The position numbers and the translations under genes were made by a program. Below the pieces are notes generated by a model, which did not search any database, was not told the origin of the DNA, and saw nothing but the letters and a program-made list of their open reading frames with translations. This document shows, one piece after another, positions 33,390 through 46,079 of a stretch of DNA of 64,000 bases (position 1 is the first letter of the stretch; each line of letters starts with the position of its first letter). The DNA is from Megaleporinus macrocephalus (Eukaryota; Chordata; Actinopteri; Characiformes; Anostomidae). Location of the stretch: contig CM038721.1 in NCBI GenBank assembly GCA_021613375.1, positions 6,627,486 through 6,691,485 of the forward strand, given 5' to 3'.

Positions 33390-36300
33390 CCAACAAACAC
33401 ATAGACTAATCTAGACCCTCTCCAACAAACACATAGACTAATCTAGACCCTCTCCAACATACAGCTAAACTAATCTAGACCCTCTCCAACAAACACATAG
33501 ACTAATCTAGACCCTCTCCAACATACACATAGACTAATCTAGACCCTTTCCAACAAACACATAAACTAATCTAAACCCTCTCCAACATACACCTGGGATA
33601 ATCTAGACCCTCTCCAACAAACACATAGACTAATCTACACCCTCTCCAACATACACATAGATTAATCTAGACCCTCTCCAACAAACACATAGACTAATCT
33701 ACACCGTCTCCAACATACACATAGATTAATCTAGACCCTCTCCAACAAACACATAGACTAATCTAGACCCTCTCCAACAAACACATAGACTAATCTAGAC
33801 CCTCTCCAACAAACACATAGACTAAGCTAGACCCTTTCCAACAAACACATAAACTAATCTAGACCCTCTCCAACAAACACATAGACTAATCTAGACCCTC
33901 TCCTACATACAGCTAAACTAATCTAGACCCTCTCTGACATACACCTAAACTAATCTAGACCCTCTCCAACATACACCTAAACTAATCTAGACCCTCTCCA
34001 ACATACACCTAAACTAATCTAGACTCTCTCCAACATACACCTAAACTAATCTAGACCCTCTCCAACATACACCTAAACTAATCTAGACTCTCTCCAACAT
34101 ACACCTAAACTAATCTAGACCCTCTCCAACATACACCTAAACTAATCTAGACCCTCTCCGACATACACCTAAACTAATCTAGACCCGCTCCGACATACAG
34201 CTAAACTAATCTAGACCCGCTCCGACATACAGCTAAACTAATCTAGACCCTCTCCGACATACACCTAAACTAATCTAGACCCTCTCCGACATACACCTAA
34301 ACTAATCTAGACTCTCTCCAACATACACCTAAACTAATCTAGACCCTCTCCAACATACACCTAAACTAATCTAGACCCGCTCCGACATACACCTAAACTA
34401 ATCTAGACCCTCTCCGACATACACCTAAACTAATCTAGACCCGCTCCGACATACAGCTAAACTAATCTAGACCCGCTCCGACATACAGCTAAACTAATCT
34501 AGACCCTCTCCGACATACACCTAAACTAATCTAGACCCGCTCCGACATACAGCTAAACTAATCTAGACCCGCTCCGACATACAGCTAAACTAATCTAGAC
34601 CCTCTCCGACATACACCTAAACTAATCTAGACCCTCTCCAACATACACCTAAACTAATCTAGACTCTCTCCAACATACACCTAAACTAATCTAGACCCTC
34701 TCCAACATACACCTAAACTAATCTAGACCCTCTCCGACATACACCTAAACTAATCTAGACCCGCTCCGACATACACCTAAACTAATCTAGACCCGCTCCG
34801 ACATACAGCTAAACTAATCTAGACCCTCTCCGACATACACCTAAACTAATCTAGACCCGCTCCGACATACACCTAAACTAATCTAGACCCTCTCCGACAT
34901 ACACCTAAACTAATCTAGACCCGCTCCGACATACAGCTAAACTAATCTAGACCCTCTCCGACATACACCTAAACTAATCTAGACCCTCTCCAACATACAC
35001 CTAAACTAATCTAGACTCTCTCCAACATACACCTAAACTAATCTAGACCCTCTCCAACATACACCTAAACTAATCTAGACCCGCTCCGACATACACCTAA
35101 ACTAATCTAGACCCTCTCCAACATACACCTAAACTAATCTAGACCCGCTCCGACATACAGCTAAACTAATCTAGACCCGCTCCGACATACAGCTAAACTA
35201 ATCTAGACCCTCTCCGACATACACCTAAACTAATCTAGACCCTCTCCGACATACAGCTAAACTAATCTAGACCCGCTCCGACATACAGCTAAACTAATCT
35301 AGACCCTCTCCAACATACACCTAAACTAATCTAGACCCTCTCCAACATACACCTAAACTAATCTAGACTCTCTCCGACATACACCTAAACTAATCTAGAC
35401 CCTCACCGACATACACCTAAACTAATCTAGACCCGCTCCGACATACACCTAAACTAATCTAGACCCTCTCCAACATACACCTAAACTAATCTAGACCCGC
35501 TCCGACATACAGCTAAACTAATCTAGACCCGCTCCGACATACAGCTAAACTAATCTAGACCCTCTCCGACATACACCTGAACAAATCTAGACCCGCTCCG
35601 ACATACACCTAAACTAATCTAGACCCTCTCCGACATACACCTAAACTAATCTAGACCCGCTCTGACATACAGCTAAACTAATCTAGACCCTCTCCGACAT
35701 ACACCTGAACAAATCTAGACCCGCTCCGACATACACCTAAACTAATCTAGACCCTCTCCGACATACACCTAAACTAATCTAGACCCGCTCCGACATACAG
35801 CTAAACTAATCTAGACCGGCTCCGACATACACCTAAACTAATCTAGACCCTCTCCGACATACACCTAAACTAATCTAGACCCGCTCCGACATACAGCTAA
35901 ACTAATCTAGACCCGCTCCGACATACAGCTAAACTAATCTAGACCCTCTCCGACATACACCTAAACTAATCTAGACCCGCTCCGACATACAGCTAAACTA
36001 ATCTAGACCCGCTCCGACATACAGCTAAACTAATCTAGACCCTCTCCGACATACACCTAAACTAATCTAGACCCTCTCCAACATACACCTAAACTAATAT
36101 AGACCCGCTCCGACATACACCTAAACTAATCTAGACCCTCTCCGACATACACCTAAACTAATCTAGACCCGCTCCGACATACAGCTAAACTAATCTAGAC
36201 CCGCTCCGACATACAGCTAAATTAATCTAGACCGGCTCCGACATACAGCTAAACTAATCTAGACCCGCTCCGACATACAGCTAAACTAATCTAGACCCTC

Positions 36301-38715
36301 TCCGACATATACCTAAACTAATCTAGACCCTCTCCGACATACACCTAAACTAATCTAGACCCGCTCCGACATACAGCTAAACTAATCTAGACCCGCTCCG
36401 ACATACAGCTAAACTAATCTAGACCCGCTCCGACATACAGCTAAATTAATCTAGACCCGATCCGACATACAGCTAAACTAATCTAGACCCGCTCCGACAT
36501 ACAGCTAAACTAATCTAGACCCTCTCCGACATACAGCTAAACTAATCTAGACCCGCTCCGACATACAGCTAAACTAATCTAGACCCGCTCCGACATACAC
36601 CTAAACTAATCTAGACCCGCTCCGACATACAGCTAAACTAATCTAGACCCTCTCCGACATACACCTGAACAAATCTAGACCCGCTCCGACATACACCTAA
36701 ACTAATCTAGACCCTCTTCGACATACACCTAAACTAATCTAGACCCGCTCCGACATACAGCTAAACTAATCTAGACCCTCTCCGACATACACCTGAACAA
36801 ATCTAGACCCGCTCCGACATACACCTAAACTAATCTAGACCCTCTCCGACATACACCTAAACTAATCTAGACCCGCTCCGACATACAGCTAAACTAATCT
36901 AGACCGGCTCCGACATACACCTAAACTAATCTAGACCCTCTCCGACATACACCTAAACTAATCTAGACCCGCTCCGACATACAGCTAAACTAATCTAGAC
37001 CCGCTCCGACATACACCTAAACTAATCTAGACCCGCTCCGACATACACCTAAACTAATCTAGACCCTCTCCGACATACACCTAAACTAATCTAGACCCGC
37101 TCCGACATACAGCTAAACTAATCTAGACCCGCTCCGACATACAGCTAAACTAATCTAGACCCTCTCCGACATACACCTAAACTAATCTAGACCCGCTCCG
37201 ACATACAGCTAAACTAATCTAGACCCGCTCCGACATACAGCTAAACTAATCTAGACCCTCTCCGACATACACCTAAACTAATCTAGACCCTCTCCAACAT
37301 ACACCTAAACTAATCTAGACCCGCTCCGACATACACCTAAACTAATCTAGACCCTCTCCGACATACACCTAAACTAATCTAGACCCGCTCCGACATACAG
37401 CTAAACTAATCTAGACCCGCTCCGACATACAGCTAAATTAATCTAGACCGGCTCCGACATACAGCTAAACTAATCTAGACCCGCTCCGACATACAGCTAA
37501 ACTAATCTAGACCCTCTCCGACATACACCTAAACTAATCTAGACCCTCTCCGACATACACCTAAACTAATCTAGACCCGCTCCGACATACAGCTAAACTA
37601 ATCTAGACCCGCTCCGACATACAGCTAAACTAATCTAGACCCGCTCCGACATACAGCTAAATTAATCTAGACCCGATCCGACATACAGCTAAACTAATCT
37701 AGACCCGCTCCGACATACAGCTAAACTAATCTAGACCCTCTCCGACATACAGCTAAACTAATCTAGACCCGCTCCGACATACAGCTAAACTAATCTAGAC
37801 CCGCTCCGACATACACCTAAACTAATCTAGACCCGCTCCGACATACAGCTAAACTAATCTAGACCCTCTCCGACATACACCTGAACAAATCTAGACCCGC
37901 TCCGACATACACCTAAACTAATCTAGACCCTCTCCGACATACACCTAAACTAATCTAGACCCGCTCCGACATACAGCTAAACTAATCTAGACCCTCTCCG
38001 ACATACACCTGAACAAATCTAGACCCGCTCCGACATACACCTAAACTAATCTAGACCCTCTCCGACATACACCTAAACTAATCTAGACCCGCTCCGACAT
38101 ACAGCTAAACTAATCTAGACCGGCTCCGACATACACCTAAACTAATCTAGACCCTCTCCGACATACACCTAAACTAATCTAGACCCGCTCCGACATACAG
38201 CTAAACTAATCTAGACCCGCTCCGACATACAGCTAAACTAATCTAGACCCTCTCCGACATACACCTAAACTAATCTAGACCCGCTCCGACATACAGCTAA
38301 ACTAATCTAGACCCGCTCCGACATACAGCTAAACTAATCTAGACCCTCTCCGACATACACCTAAACTAATCTAGACCCTCTCCAACATACACCTAAACTA
38401 ATCTAGACCCGCTCCGACATACACCTAAACTAATCTAGACCCTCTCCGACATACACCTAAACTAATCTAGACCCGCTCCGACATACAGCTAAACTAATCT
38501 AGACCCGCTCCGACATACAGCTAAATTAATCTAGACCGGCTCCGACATACAGCTAAACTAATCTAGACCCGCTCCGACATACAGCTAAACTAATCTAGAC
38601 CCTCTCCGACATACACCTAAACTAATCTAGACCCTCTCCGACATACACCTAAACTAATCTAGACCCGCTCCGACATACACCTAAACTAATCTAGACCCGC
38701 TCCGACATACAGCTA
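33390..38715. repeat. 32-bp minisatellite, main block (5.3 kb)
   Basis: About 166 tandem units of 32 bp: TCTCCAACATACACCTAAAC plus TAATCTAGACCC, with CCGCTCCGACATACAGCTAA variants. The left edge (33.4-33.9 kb) is heterogeneous (ACATAGAC variants); from about 34 kb it is homogeneous. Rare variants recur at exact multiples: GAACAAATCTAG at 35581, 36669, 37885 and ATTAATCTAGACCGG at 36221, 37437, 38525, giving offsets of 1088 (34 units) and 1216 (38 units). Confidence 0.98.
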
Positions 38716-39714
38716 GCCTTTCATAAGGTGATTTGTGCCGACATCACAACATCTGCAGAAAATGCGGGGCTTCATTTTCAACCCAGTGAACGTCCGTGCG
38801 AACATGTGTTCCCAAACTTTTGACAGGCAGCTTAATCATTCCCAAATCCAGCCACAGAGGAGCCCCTCATCACATATTCATCAGTTCAACAGTTGCTCTC
38901 TAAACTAAGCCGTTCTGATGTTTACAGTGTATAATGCGTTTGCTCCGCAGGCCGCGCTCCAGCTCTAAATGCCCTGACGTCATTGGCTCCACGCGAAACA
39001 CAACACGTATCACTTGCCGCTCAATCCAACCCAGTGTTGGTTTTCTCAATCCACAATAATTAGCTAAGCAGCCGCAACATGCTGCTTCAATTGGCAGGAG
39101 AAATGAGTCATATTCGATTCCGGCTGAGCTGCGGTGACATCGGCAAGTCATCATAAAAACCTCCGCGTCTTCTGAGGCCTGATTTGAGCGTAACAGAAAC
39201 TGAAAGAAACACAGTATAATCTGATATTGCCGTGTTTACACAACCACACGGAACATTTTATGAGAAATTCTTTTGGTTTCTCTTCATTTTTATATTGTTT
39301 GCAATTCTCATCAAACAGTCTAGTCACACTAAGTACACTCAGAGCTACTGCAACGCTCGAAGGGCCGAACTAGAATAACATCTAGTATAATACAGGCAGT
39401 AATATGGAGTATAATACAGGCAGGCTAGGCTGATACAGTTCTGGATGATATACTCAGATATTGTTGATGATTGACAAGTAATCTAATGACGATGCTTAAA
39501 CACCCATTAACCATTAAACAGCCTGTTATTAAATATGTAAATATATTCATATTCCTTTCAGAAGTGGTCGATCTGTTAAGTCTCTTTGCTACACACTTCA
39601 GTGAATGGAACCAAAAGTGATGTACTTTGAAACTTTAGTTTGTTTCAGTGTGACTGGAGTTAAATTAACTTTACCTCTAGAACTTTAAGAAGTATAGAAC
39701 TTCCTCTGATCACA
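38716..39714. other. Non-repetitive island between two blocks of the same array
   Basis: A 1-kb segment of ordinary sequence separates two blocks of the same 32-bp repeat. About 38880-39175 is GC-balanced and non-repetitive. No exon is seen. A TTCCCAAACTTTTGACAGGC motif near 38808 hints at an old Tc1-type end. Confidence 0.5.
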
Positions 39715-41640
39715 TACCTGCACTAATCTAGACCCTCTCCAACATACACATAGACCAATCTAGACCCTCTCCAACATTCACCTGGAATAATCTAGACCCT
39801 CTCCAACATACACCTGGAATAATGTAGACCCTCTCCAACATACACACAGACCAATCTAGACCCTCTCCAACATTCACCTGGAATAATCTAGACCCTCTCC
39901 AACATACACACAGACAAATCTAGACCCTCTCTAACATTCACCTGGAATAATCTAGGCCCTCTCCAACATACACACAGACAAATCTAGACCCTCTCTAACA
40001 TTCACCTGGAATAATCTAGGCCCTCTCCAACATACACACAGACAAATCTAGACCCTCTCCAACATTCACCTGGAATAATCTAGACCCTCTCCAACATACA
40101 CCTGGAATAATGTAGACCCTCTCCAACATACACACAGACCAATCTAGACCCTCTCCAACATTCACCTGGAATAATCTAGACCCTCTCCAACATACACACA
40201 GACAAATCTAGACCCTCTCTAACATTCACCTGGAATAATCTAGGCCCTCTCCAACATACACACAGACAAATCTAGACCCTCTCCAACATTCACCTGGAAT
40301 AATCTAGACCCTCTCCAACATACACACAGACAAATCTAGACCCTCTCCAACATTCACCTGGAATAATCCAGACCCTCTCCAACATACACACAGACCAATC
40401 TAGACCCTCTCTAACATTCACCTGGAATAATCTAGACCCTCTCCAACATACACACAGACAAATCTAGGCCCTCTCCAACATTCACCTGGAACAATCTAGA
40501 CTCGCTCAAACATTAACCTGGACTAATCTAGACCCTCCCCAACATTGACCTGGATTAATCTAAACCCTCTCCAACATACACATAGACTAATATAGACCAT
40601 CTCCAACATTCACCTGCACCAATCTAAACCCTCTCCAACATACACATAGACTAATATAGACCATCTCCAACATTCACCTGCACCAATCTAGACCCTGTAC
40701 AACATTCACCTGGAATGATCTAGACCCTCTCCAACATTCACCTGGAATAATCTAGACCTCTTCCAACATTTACCTGCACCTATCTAGACCTTCTCCAACA
40801 TATGCCTGCACTAATCTAGACCCTCTCCAACGTTCACCTGCACCAATCTAGACCCTGTACAACATTCACCAGGAATGATCTAGACCCTCTCCAACATTCA
40901 CCTGGAATAATCTAGACCTCTTCCAACATTCACCTGCACTAATCTAGACCCTCTAGAACATATACCTGTACTAATCTAGACCCTCTCCAACATACACCTG
41001 AAATAATCTAGACCCTCTCCAACATTCACCTGGATTAATCTAGACCTTTTCCAACATTCACCTGCACTAATCTAGACCCTCTCCAATATATGCCTGCACT
41101 AATCTAGATCCTTTCCAACATTCACCTGAAATAATCTAGACCCTTTCCAACATTCACCTGGAATAATCTAGACCTCTTTCAACATTCACCTGCACTAATC
41201 TAGACCCTCTCCAACATATACCTGCACTAATCTATGCCCTCTCCAATATACACCTGAAATAATCTAGACCTCTCCCAACATTCACCTGCACTAATCTAGA
41301 CCCTCTCCAACATATACCTGCACTAATCTATGCCCTCTCCAATATACACCTGAAATAATCTAGACCTCTTCCAACATATACCTGCACTAATCTATGCCCT
41401 CTCCAATATACACCTGAAATAATCTAGACCTTTTCCAACATTCACCTGGAATAATCTAGACCTCTTCCAACATTCACCTGCACTAATGTAGACCCTCTCA
41501 AACATATACCTGCACTAATCTATGCCCTCTCTAATATACACCTGAAATAATCTAGACCTTTTCCAACATTCACCTGTAATAATCTAGACACTCTCCAACA
41601 TACACATAGACTAATCTAGACCCTCTCCAACATACACCTG
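39715..41640. repeat. 32-bp minisatellite, second block
   Basis: About 60 units of AATCTAGACCCTCTCCAACA plus TTCACCTGGAAT, the same family as 33390-38715 but more diverged, with CACACAGACAAAT and CCTGCACT variants. Confidence 0.96.
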
Positions 41641-43162
41641 CATAACATATTTCAACTTAAGTATTTAAGAAACTATTCGCAATAAATGTATGGATCAATA
41701 ATTTATTAGAATTATAATATAATAATGATATTATTTATTATGATAATTATAGTAATTATTAGAAATTATTATAATAAATCATTTTTATTCTGATTAAACC
41801 AGTAATTATGCTCACTCTGTAATGAAATAGTAGGCAGGCAAGGTCTTTAAGTACTGCTGCTATACTGGTGATGTCAGAAAAGCATATTATGACATAATTT
41901 GTCACAATAATGATAAAAATATTGTCATATTCCTCATAAAACAGCATCAGAGTCAGAATTTCTCAGTGAAATTGATAAAAAAAAGATATGAATCTGCTTT
42001 AAGTACACAAAAAAAAACGCGCACTTAAAACCTGAACATAGCTTTAATAACCCAGTTTGGGTCTCGGGACGAGCTGTGATGCGCAGAGCCGTGCAGTAAT
42101 GAGAAGCTGAAAGAGAGCCAGCAGATCAAAGCCTAACGCAGAGGGAGCTAATCCTCGTCCCAGCGCGCCGCGGTCCTGCAGGAATCGGGGCTAATCCTAA
42201 TCTAACACACCTGGATCTAATGATCAGACGGAGATGTTTGTGAAGGACAGCCTGCAGCGTGCTCAGAGCTCGGAGACTGAATTTCTTAATCAACTGCATA
42301 ACTAAGTATAAATGATGAAGTGAATTGAACTGATTGACTGTTTTTATTTACGTTCTTAGCAAACACAAGCTTTGGATTTCCTTCACCGGCCGGATGAATC
42401 TGACTGAAAAAGAAGTAAAAGTCAAAACTTGGTGAAGGACAAGTCTTCTGAGGAGGAGCATGAATCATCTACTATATATATATCCTCCTGAGACCCAGAA
42501 AAATTAAAGTTTCAACATAAAATAAGTCTAGATGTCACCGTGTTTTTTTAAAAAAAACATTTTAAATTATTATTTATGGAATGTCCCCTATAGTGGACAT
42601 CAGGACATTGTTTATGACATATTTCTTGTTTCCTGTTCTGCATCTGAGCAAAACCCCTTCTACAACATCAGCACCAACTCAATTATAGAACATGATGTAA
42701 ATAAAAACTAAGTAAACAAACATTGTTTACCTTTTTTGATACCATTTCCACTTTTGGAAGTATAAGAAATATTTCAAATGTACTGTATATTAACATAAAC
42801 AGAAACAAATAATAACCCATTCCAAACCCATTGCTGTTTCTTTGATTAAAATAAAATAAAAATCCAGGTTTAAAAAGTTTTTAGGCCCACTAGCTAAACC
42901 TGTGTTAATCACTCCAAACCTTGAGGCAAAGTTTCACACTTTCCACACGTAGTACCCAACTTTTCTTACAGTCCATTTCATTTTAATGTTCTACTTTTAA
43001 ATGTACAATTATGTAACATTTTCGAATAAATTAGGAATAAATTAATTTACAGAGCTTACATGTTGCAAACTGATCTAATTCCTGTCACGTGTGACGCTAT
43101 TAATTTCATATAAAACCAGATTTAGTCCCAATGTCCACTACGAAGGACAATATTAAAAGTAT
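41641..43162. other. Intron, no gene
   Basis: AT-rich, with a GC-balanced stretch at about 42040-42290. Non-repetitive within the window; no coding signal. Confidence 0.5.
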
Positions 43163-43170
43163 GCTGTTAG

Positions 43171-43681
43171 TAGGGGTGTGTTTAAAAAATCGATTTTTCA
43201 ATTAAAATCGATCTTCATTTGAATAATCTGACATCGATTCGTATAAACCCGAGATCGGCCTTTAAAATTAGCATTTCAGAACCACCACCCAAGTCTCGCA
43301 TGATCAGCCGTTGTTTTTCATGCAACGAGATCTGGCTGGGGGCGCACATCAGTTAAGCATGGCTGGAGCACAAGTGAAGGCCCTCCAGAACTTGAAAGCT
43401 GATGTCTGGCTACGTTTTGTATTCAGAAACCAGGACGGTATATAAACATATAAACACTATTGTTTTTAGTAATGGTAGGGTGAGTGTTCCTTGTACATTT
43501 ACTACATTAGTTCTCTGAAAATCTCTTTTCATATTCAAACTAAATATATTGTTGTAACTAAAATATTCTTAAATGACTCGATATTGAATTGAATTGAATC
43601 GAATCAGAAATCGAATTGAATTGGGACCTTGTGAATCAGGATCGAATCGATCCGGGAAATAAGTGGCGATACCCAGCCGTA
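43171..43681. mobile_element. Non-autonomous hAT-type element with ATCGAT-rich ends
   Basis: Flanked by a perfect 8-bp target duplication GCTGTTAG (43163-43170 and 43682-43689). Ends TAGGGGTGTG and ...ACCCAGCCGTA are imperfect inverted repeats. Subterminal ATCGATTT / GAATCGAT motifs occur at both ends. No transposase. Confidence 0.88.
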
Positions 43682-43869
43682 GCTGTTAGATAGTTTAACA
43701 TTTGTGCGTATCAATAAAAATAGCTTTGAGAACTAGCTACAACAGTTTTATACCTAAAACATATAAATTATAGGTTTTAAAAACATAATACATGTATATT
43801 ACTTGACAGCTTATCTCTCTTTCTGCCATAAAATATGATTACTGAGAGGTGGCTATGTTTAAGAACTAG

Positions 43870-45481
43870 AACCAGAACTAACTCTGTCTCTGTACTAACC
43901 TAAACCAGAACTAACTCTGTCTGTACTAACCCAAACCAGGACTAACTCTGTCTCTGTACTAACCTAAAGCAGAACTAACTCTGTCTCTGTACTAACCCAA
44001 ACCAGAACTAACTCTCTCTGTACTAACCCAAATCAGAACTAACTCTGTCTCTGTACTAACCCAAACCAGAACTAACTCTGTCTCTGTACTAACCCAAACC
44101 AGGACTAACTCTGTCTCTGTACTAACCCAAACCAGAACTAACTCTGTCTGTATTAACCCAAACCAGGACTAACTCTGTCTCTGTACTAACCTAAACCAGA
44201 ACTAACTCTGTCTCTGTAGTAACCCAAACCAGAACTAACTCTGTCTCTGTACTAACCCAAACCAGGACTAACTCTGTCTCTGTACTAACCTAAACCAGAA
44301 CTAACTCTGTCTCTGTAGTAACCCAAACCAGAACTAACTCTGTCTGTATTAACCCAAACCAGGACTAACTCTGTCTCTATACTGACCCAAACCAGAACTA
44401 ACTATGTCTCTGTACTAACCTAAACCAGAACTAACTCTGTCTCTATAGTAACCCAAACCAGAACTAACTCTGTCTCTGTAGTAACCCAAACCAGGACTAA
44501 CTCTGTCTCTGTACTAACCTAAACCAGGACTAACTCTGTCTCTGTACTAACCTAAACCAGAACTTACTCTGTCTCTGTAGTAACCCAAACCAGAACTAAC
44601 TCTGTCTCTGTAGTAACCCAAACCAGAACTAACTCTCTCTGTACTAACCCAAACCAGGACTAACTCTGTCTCTGTACTAACCCAAACCAGAACTAACTCT
44701 GTCTCTGTACTAACACAAACCAGAACTAACTCTGTCTCTGTAGTAACCCAAACCAGAACTAACTCTGTCTCTGTACTAACCCAAACCAGAACTAACTCTG
44801 TCTGTACTAACCCAAACCAGAACTAACTCTGTCTCTGTATTAACCCAAACCAGAACTAACTCTGTCTGTACTAACCCAAACCAGAACTAACTCTGTCTCT
44901 GTATTAACCCAAACCAGAACTAACTCTGTCTCTGTACTAACCCAAACCAGAACTAACTCTGTCTCTGTACTAACCCAAACCAGGACTAACTCTGTCTCTG
45001 TACTAACCTAAAGCAGAACTAACTCTGTCTACGTACTAACCCAAACCAGAACTAACTCTGTCTCTGTACTAACCCAAACCAGAACTAACTCTGTCTCTGT
45101 ACTAACCCAAACCAGAACTAACTCTGTCTCTGTACTAACCCAAACCAGGACTAACTCTGTCTCTGTACTAACCTAAAGCAGAACTAACTCTGTCTACGTA
45201 CTAACCCAAACCAGAACTAACTCTCTCTGTACTAACCCAAACCAGAACTAACTCTCTCTGTACTAACCCAAACCAGAACTAACTCTGTCTCTGTACTAAC
45301 CCAAACCAGGACTAACTCTGTCTCTGTACTAACCCAAACCAGAACGAACTCTGTCTCTGTAGTAACCCAAACCAGAACTAACTCTGTCTCTATAGTAACC
45401 CAAACCAGAACTAACTCTGTCTCTGTACTAACCCAAACAAGAACTAACTCTGTCTCTGTAGTAACCCAAACCAGAACTAAC

Positions 45482-45485
<4 letters not shown>
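43870..45485. repeat. 33-bp minisatellite
   Basis: About 49 tandem units of AACTAACTCTGTCTCTGTAC plus TAACCCAAACCAG, with shortened variants lacking CT or TCTC. It runs directly into a (TA)n tract. Confidence 0.97.

Positions 45486-45571
<86 letters not shown>
45486..45571. repeat. (TA)n microsatellite
   Basis: A TA run of about 85 bp at the right edge of the 33-bp array. Confidence 0.97.
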
Positions 45572-45574
<3 letters not shown>

Positions 45575-45878
45575 ATCTATATATTCAAATCTGATTCACA
45601 TCATAGAACTTTGCCCCTATCTGGTCTGCTCAGCACAAGGAGATTAAGGTGGACTTGCTAGCAAACACAACTACAGTCTGACCACATGAACCAGATTTGG
45701 TCACCAGTGTTCTCTGAATTGTCTTTGGTTTGGTGTCTTCTCAGATATGAAATAAAAGTGTCTTTGTTGTGTTATCGCACAGTACTGCCCCACCTCTGAG
45801 ACCACTGATGGACCCTGAAAGGTACAGTTAGGTAGGCTTTGTCAGTGAGAGTGCAGGCAGGCCTTGTTTATCACCCAC

Positions 45879-46036
45879 CTTGATGGTGAAGTCTGCAGAC
45901 AGAGGCCCGTGGCAGCGCAGAGTTTGCCTCTCACTTCCTCTCTGGTACTCCACAGTGCTGTTAGCCAGTGTGTATGAGCCTGTGGAGCTGAAGGCTAACT
46001 CCTCTCTCCGTCCACCGGGGGAGTGGGCTTCAATCA
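45879..46036 (-). CDS. adamtsl3: ADAMTSL3-like exon w2 (spacer domain)
   Basis: A 158-bp minus-strand exon between a TGTGTTAG acceptor and a GTGGGT donor. It enters after 1 nt of a codon and leaves in phase 0 (ACC ATC AAG). The peptide begins VIEAHSPGGRREELAFSSTG, then SYTLANSTVEYQRGSERQTL, then RCHGPLSADFTIK. The TVEYQRGSERQT and GPL.ADF.IK stretches are characteristic of the ADAMTSL spacer domain. One N-glycosylation sequon (NST) is visible. The flanking introns are unusually large: 8.2 kb upstream and 13.3 kb downstream, both filled by tandem arrays. One such array begins only about 45 bp upstream of the acceptor. Assignment to ADAMTSL3 rather than ADAMTSL1 is from remembered family sequence, not from a search. 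Confidence 0.88.
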
Positions 46037-46079
46037 CTAACACACAGCAAAGCAAACACGAATCATTCATACGGACCAC

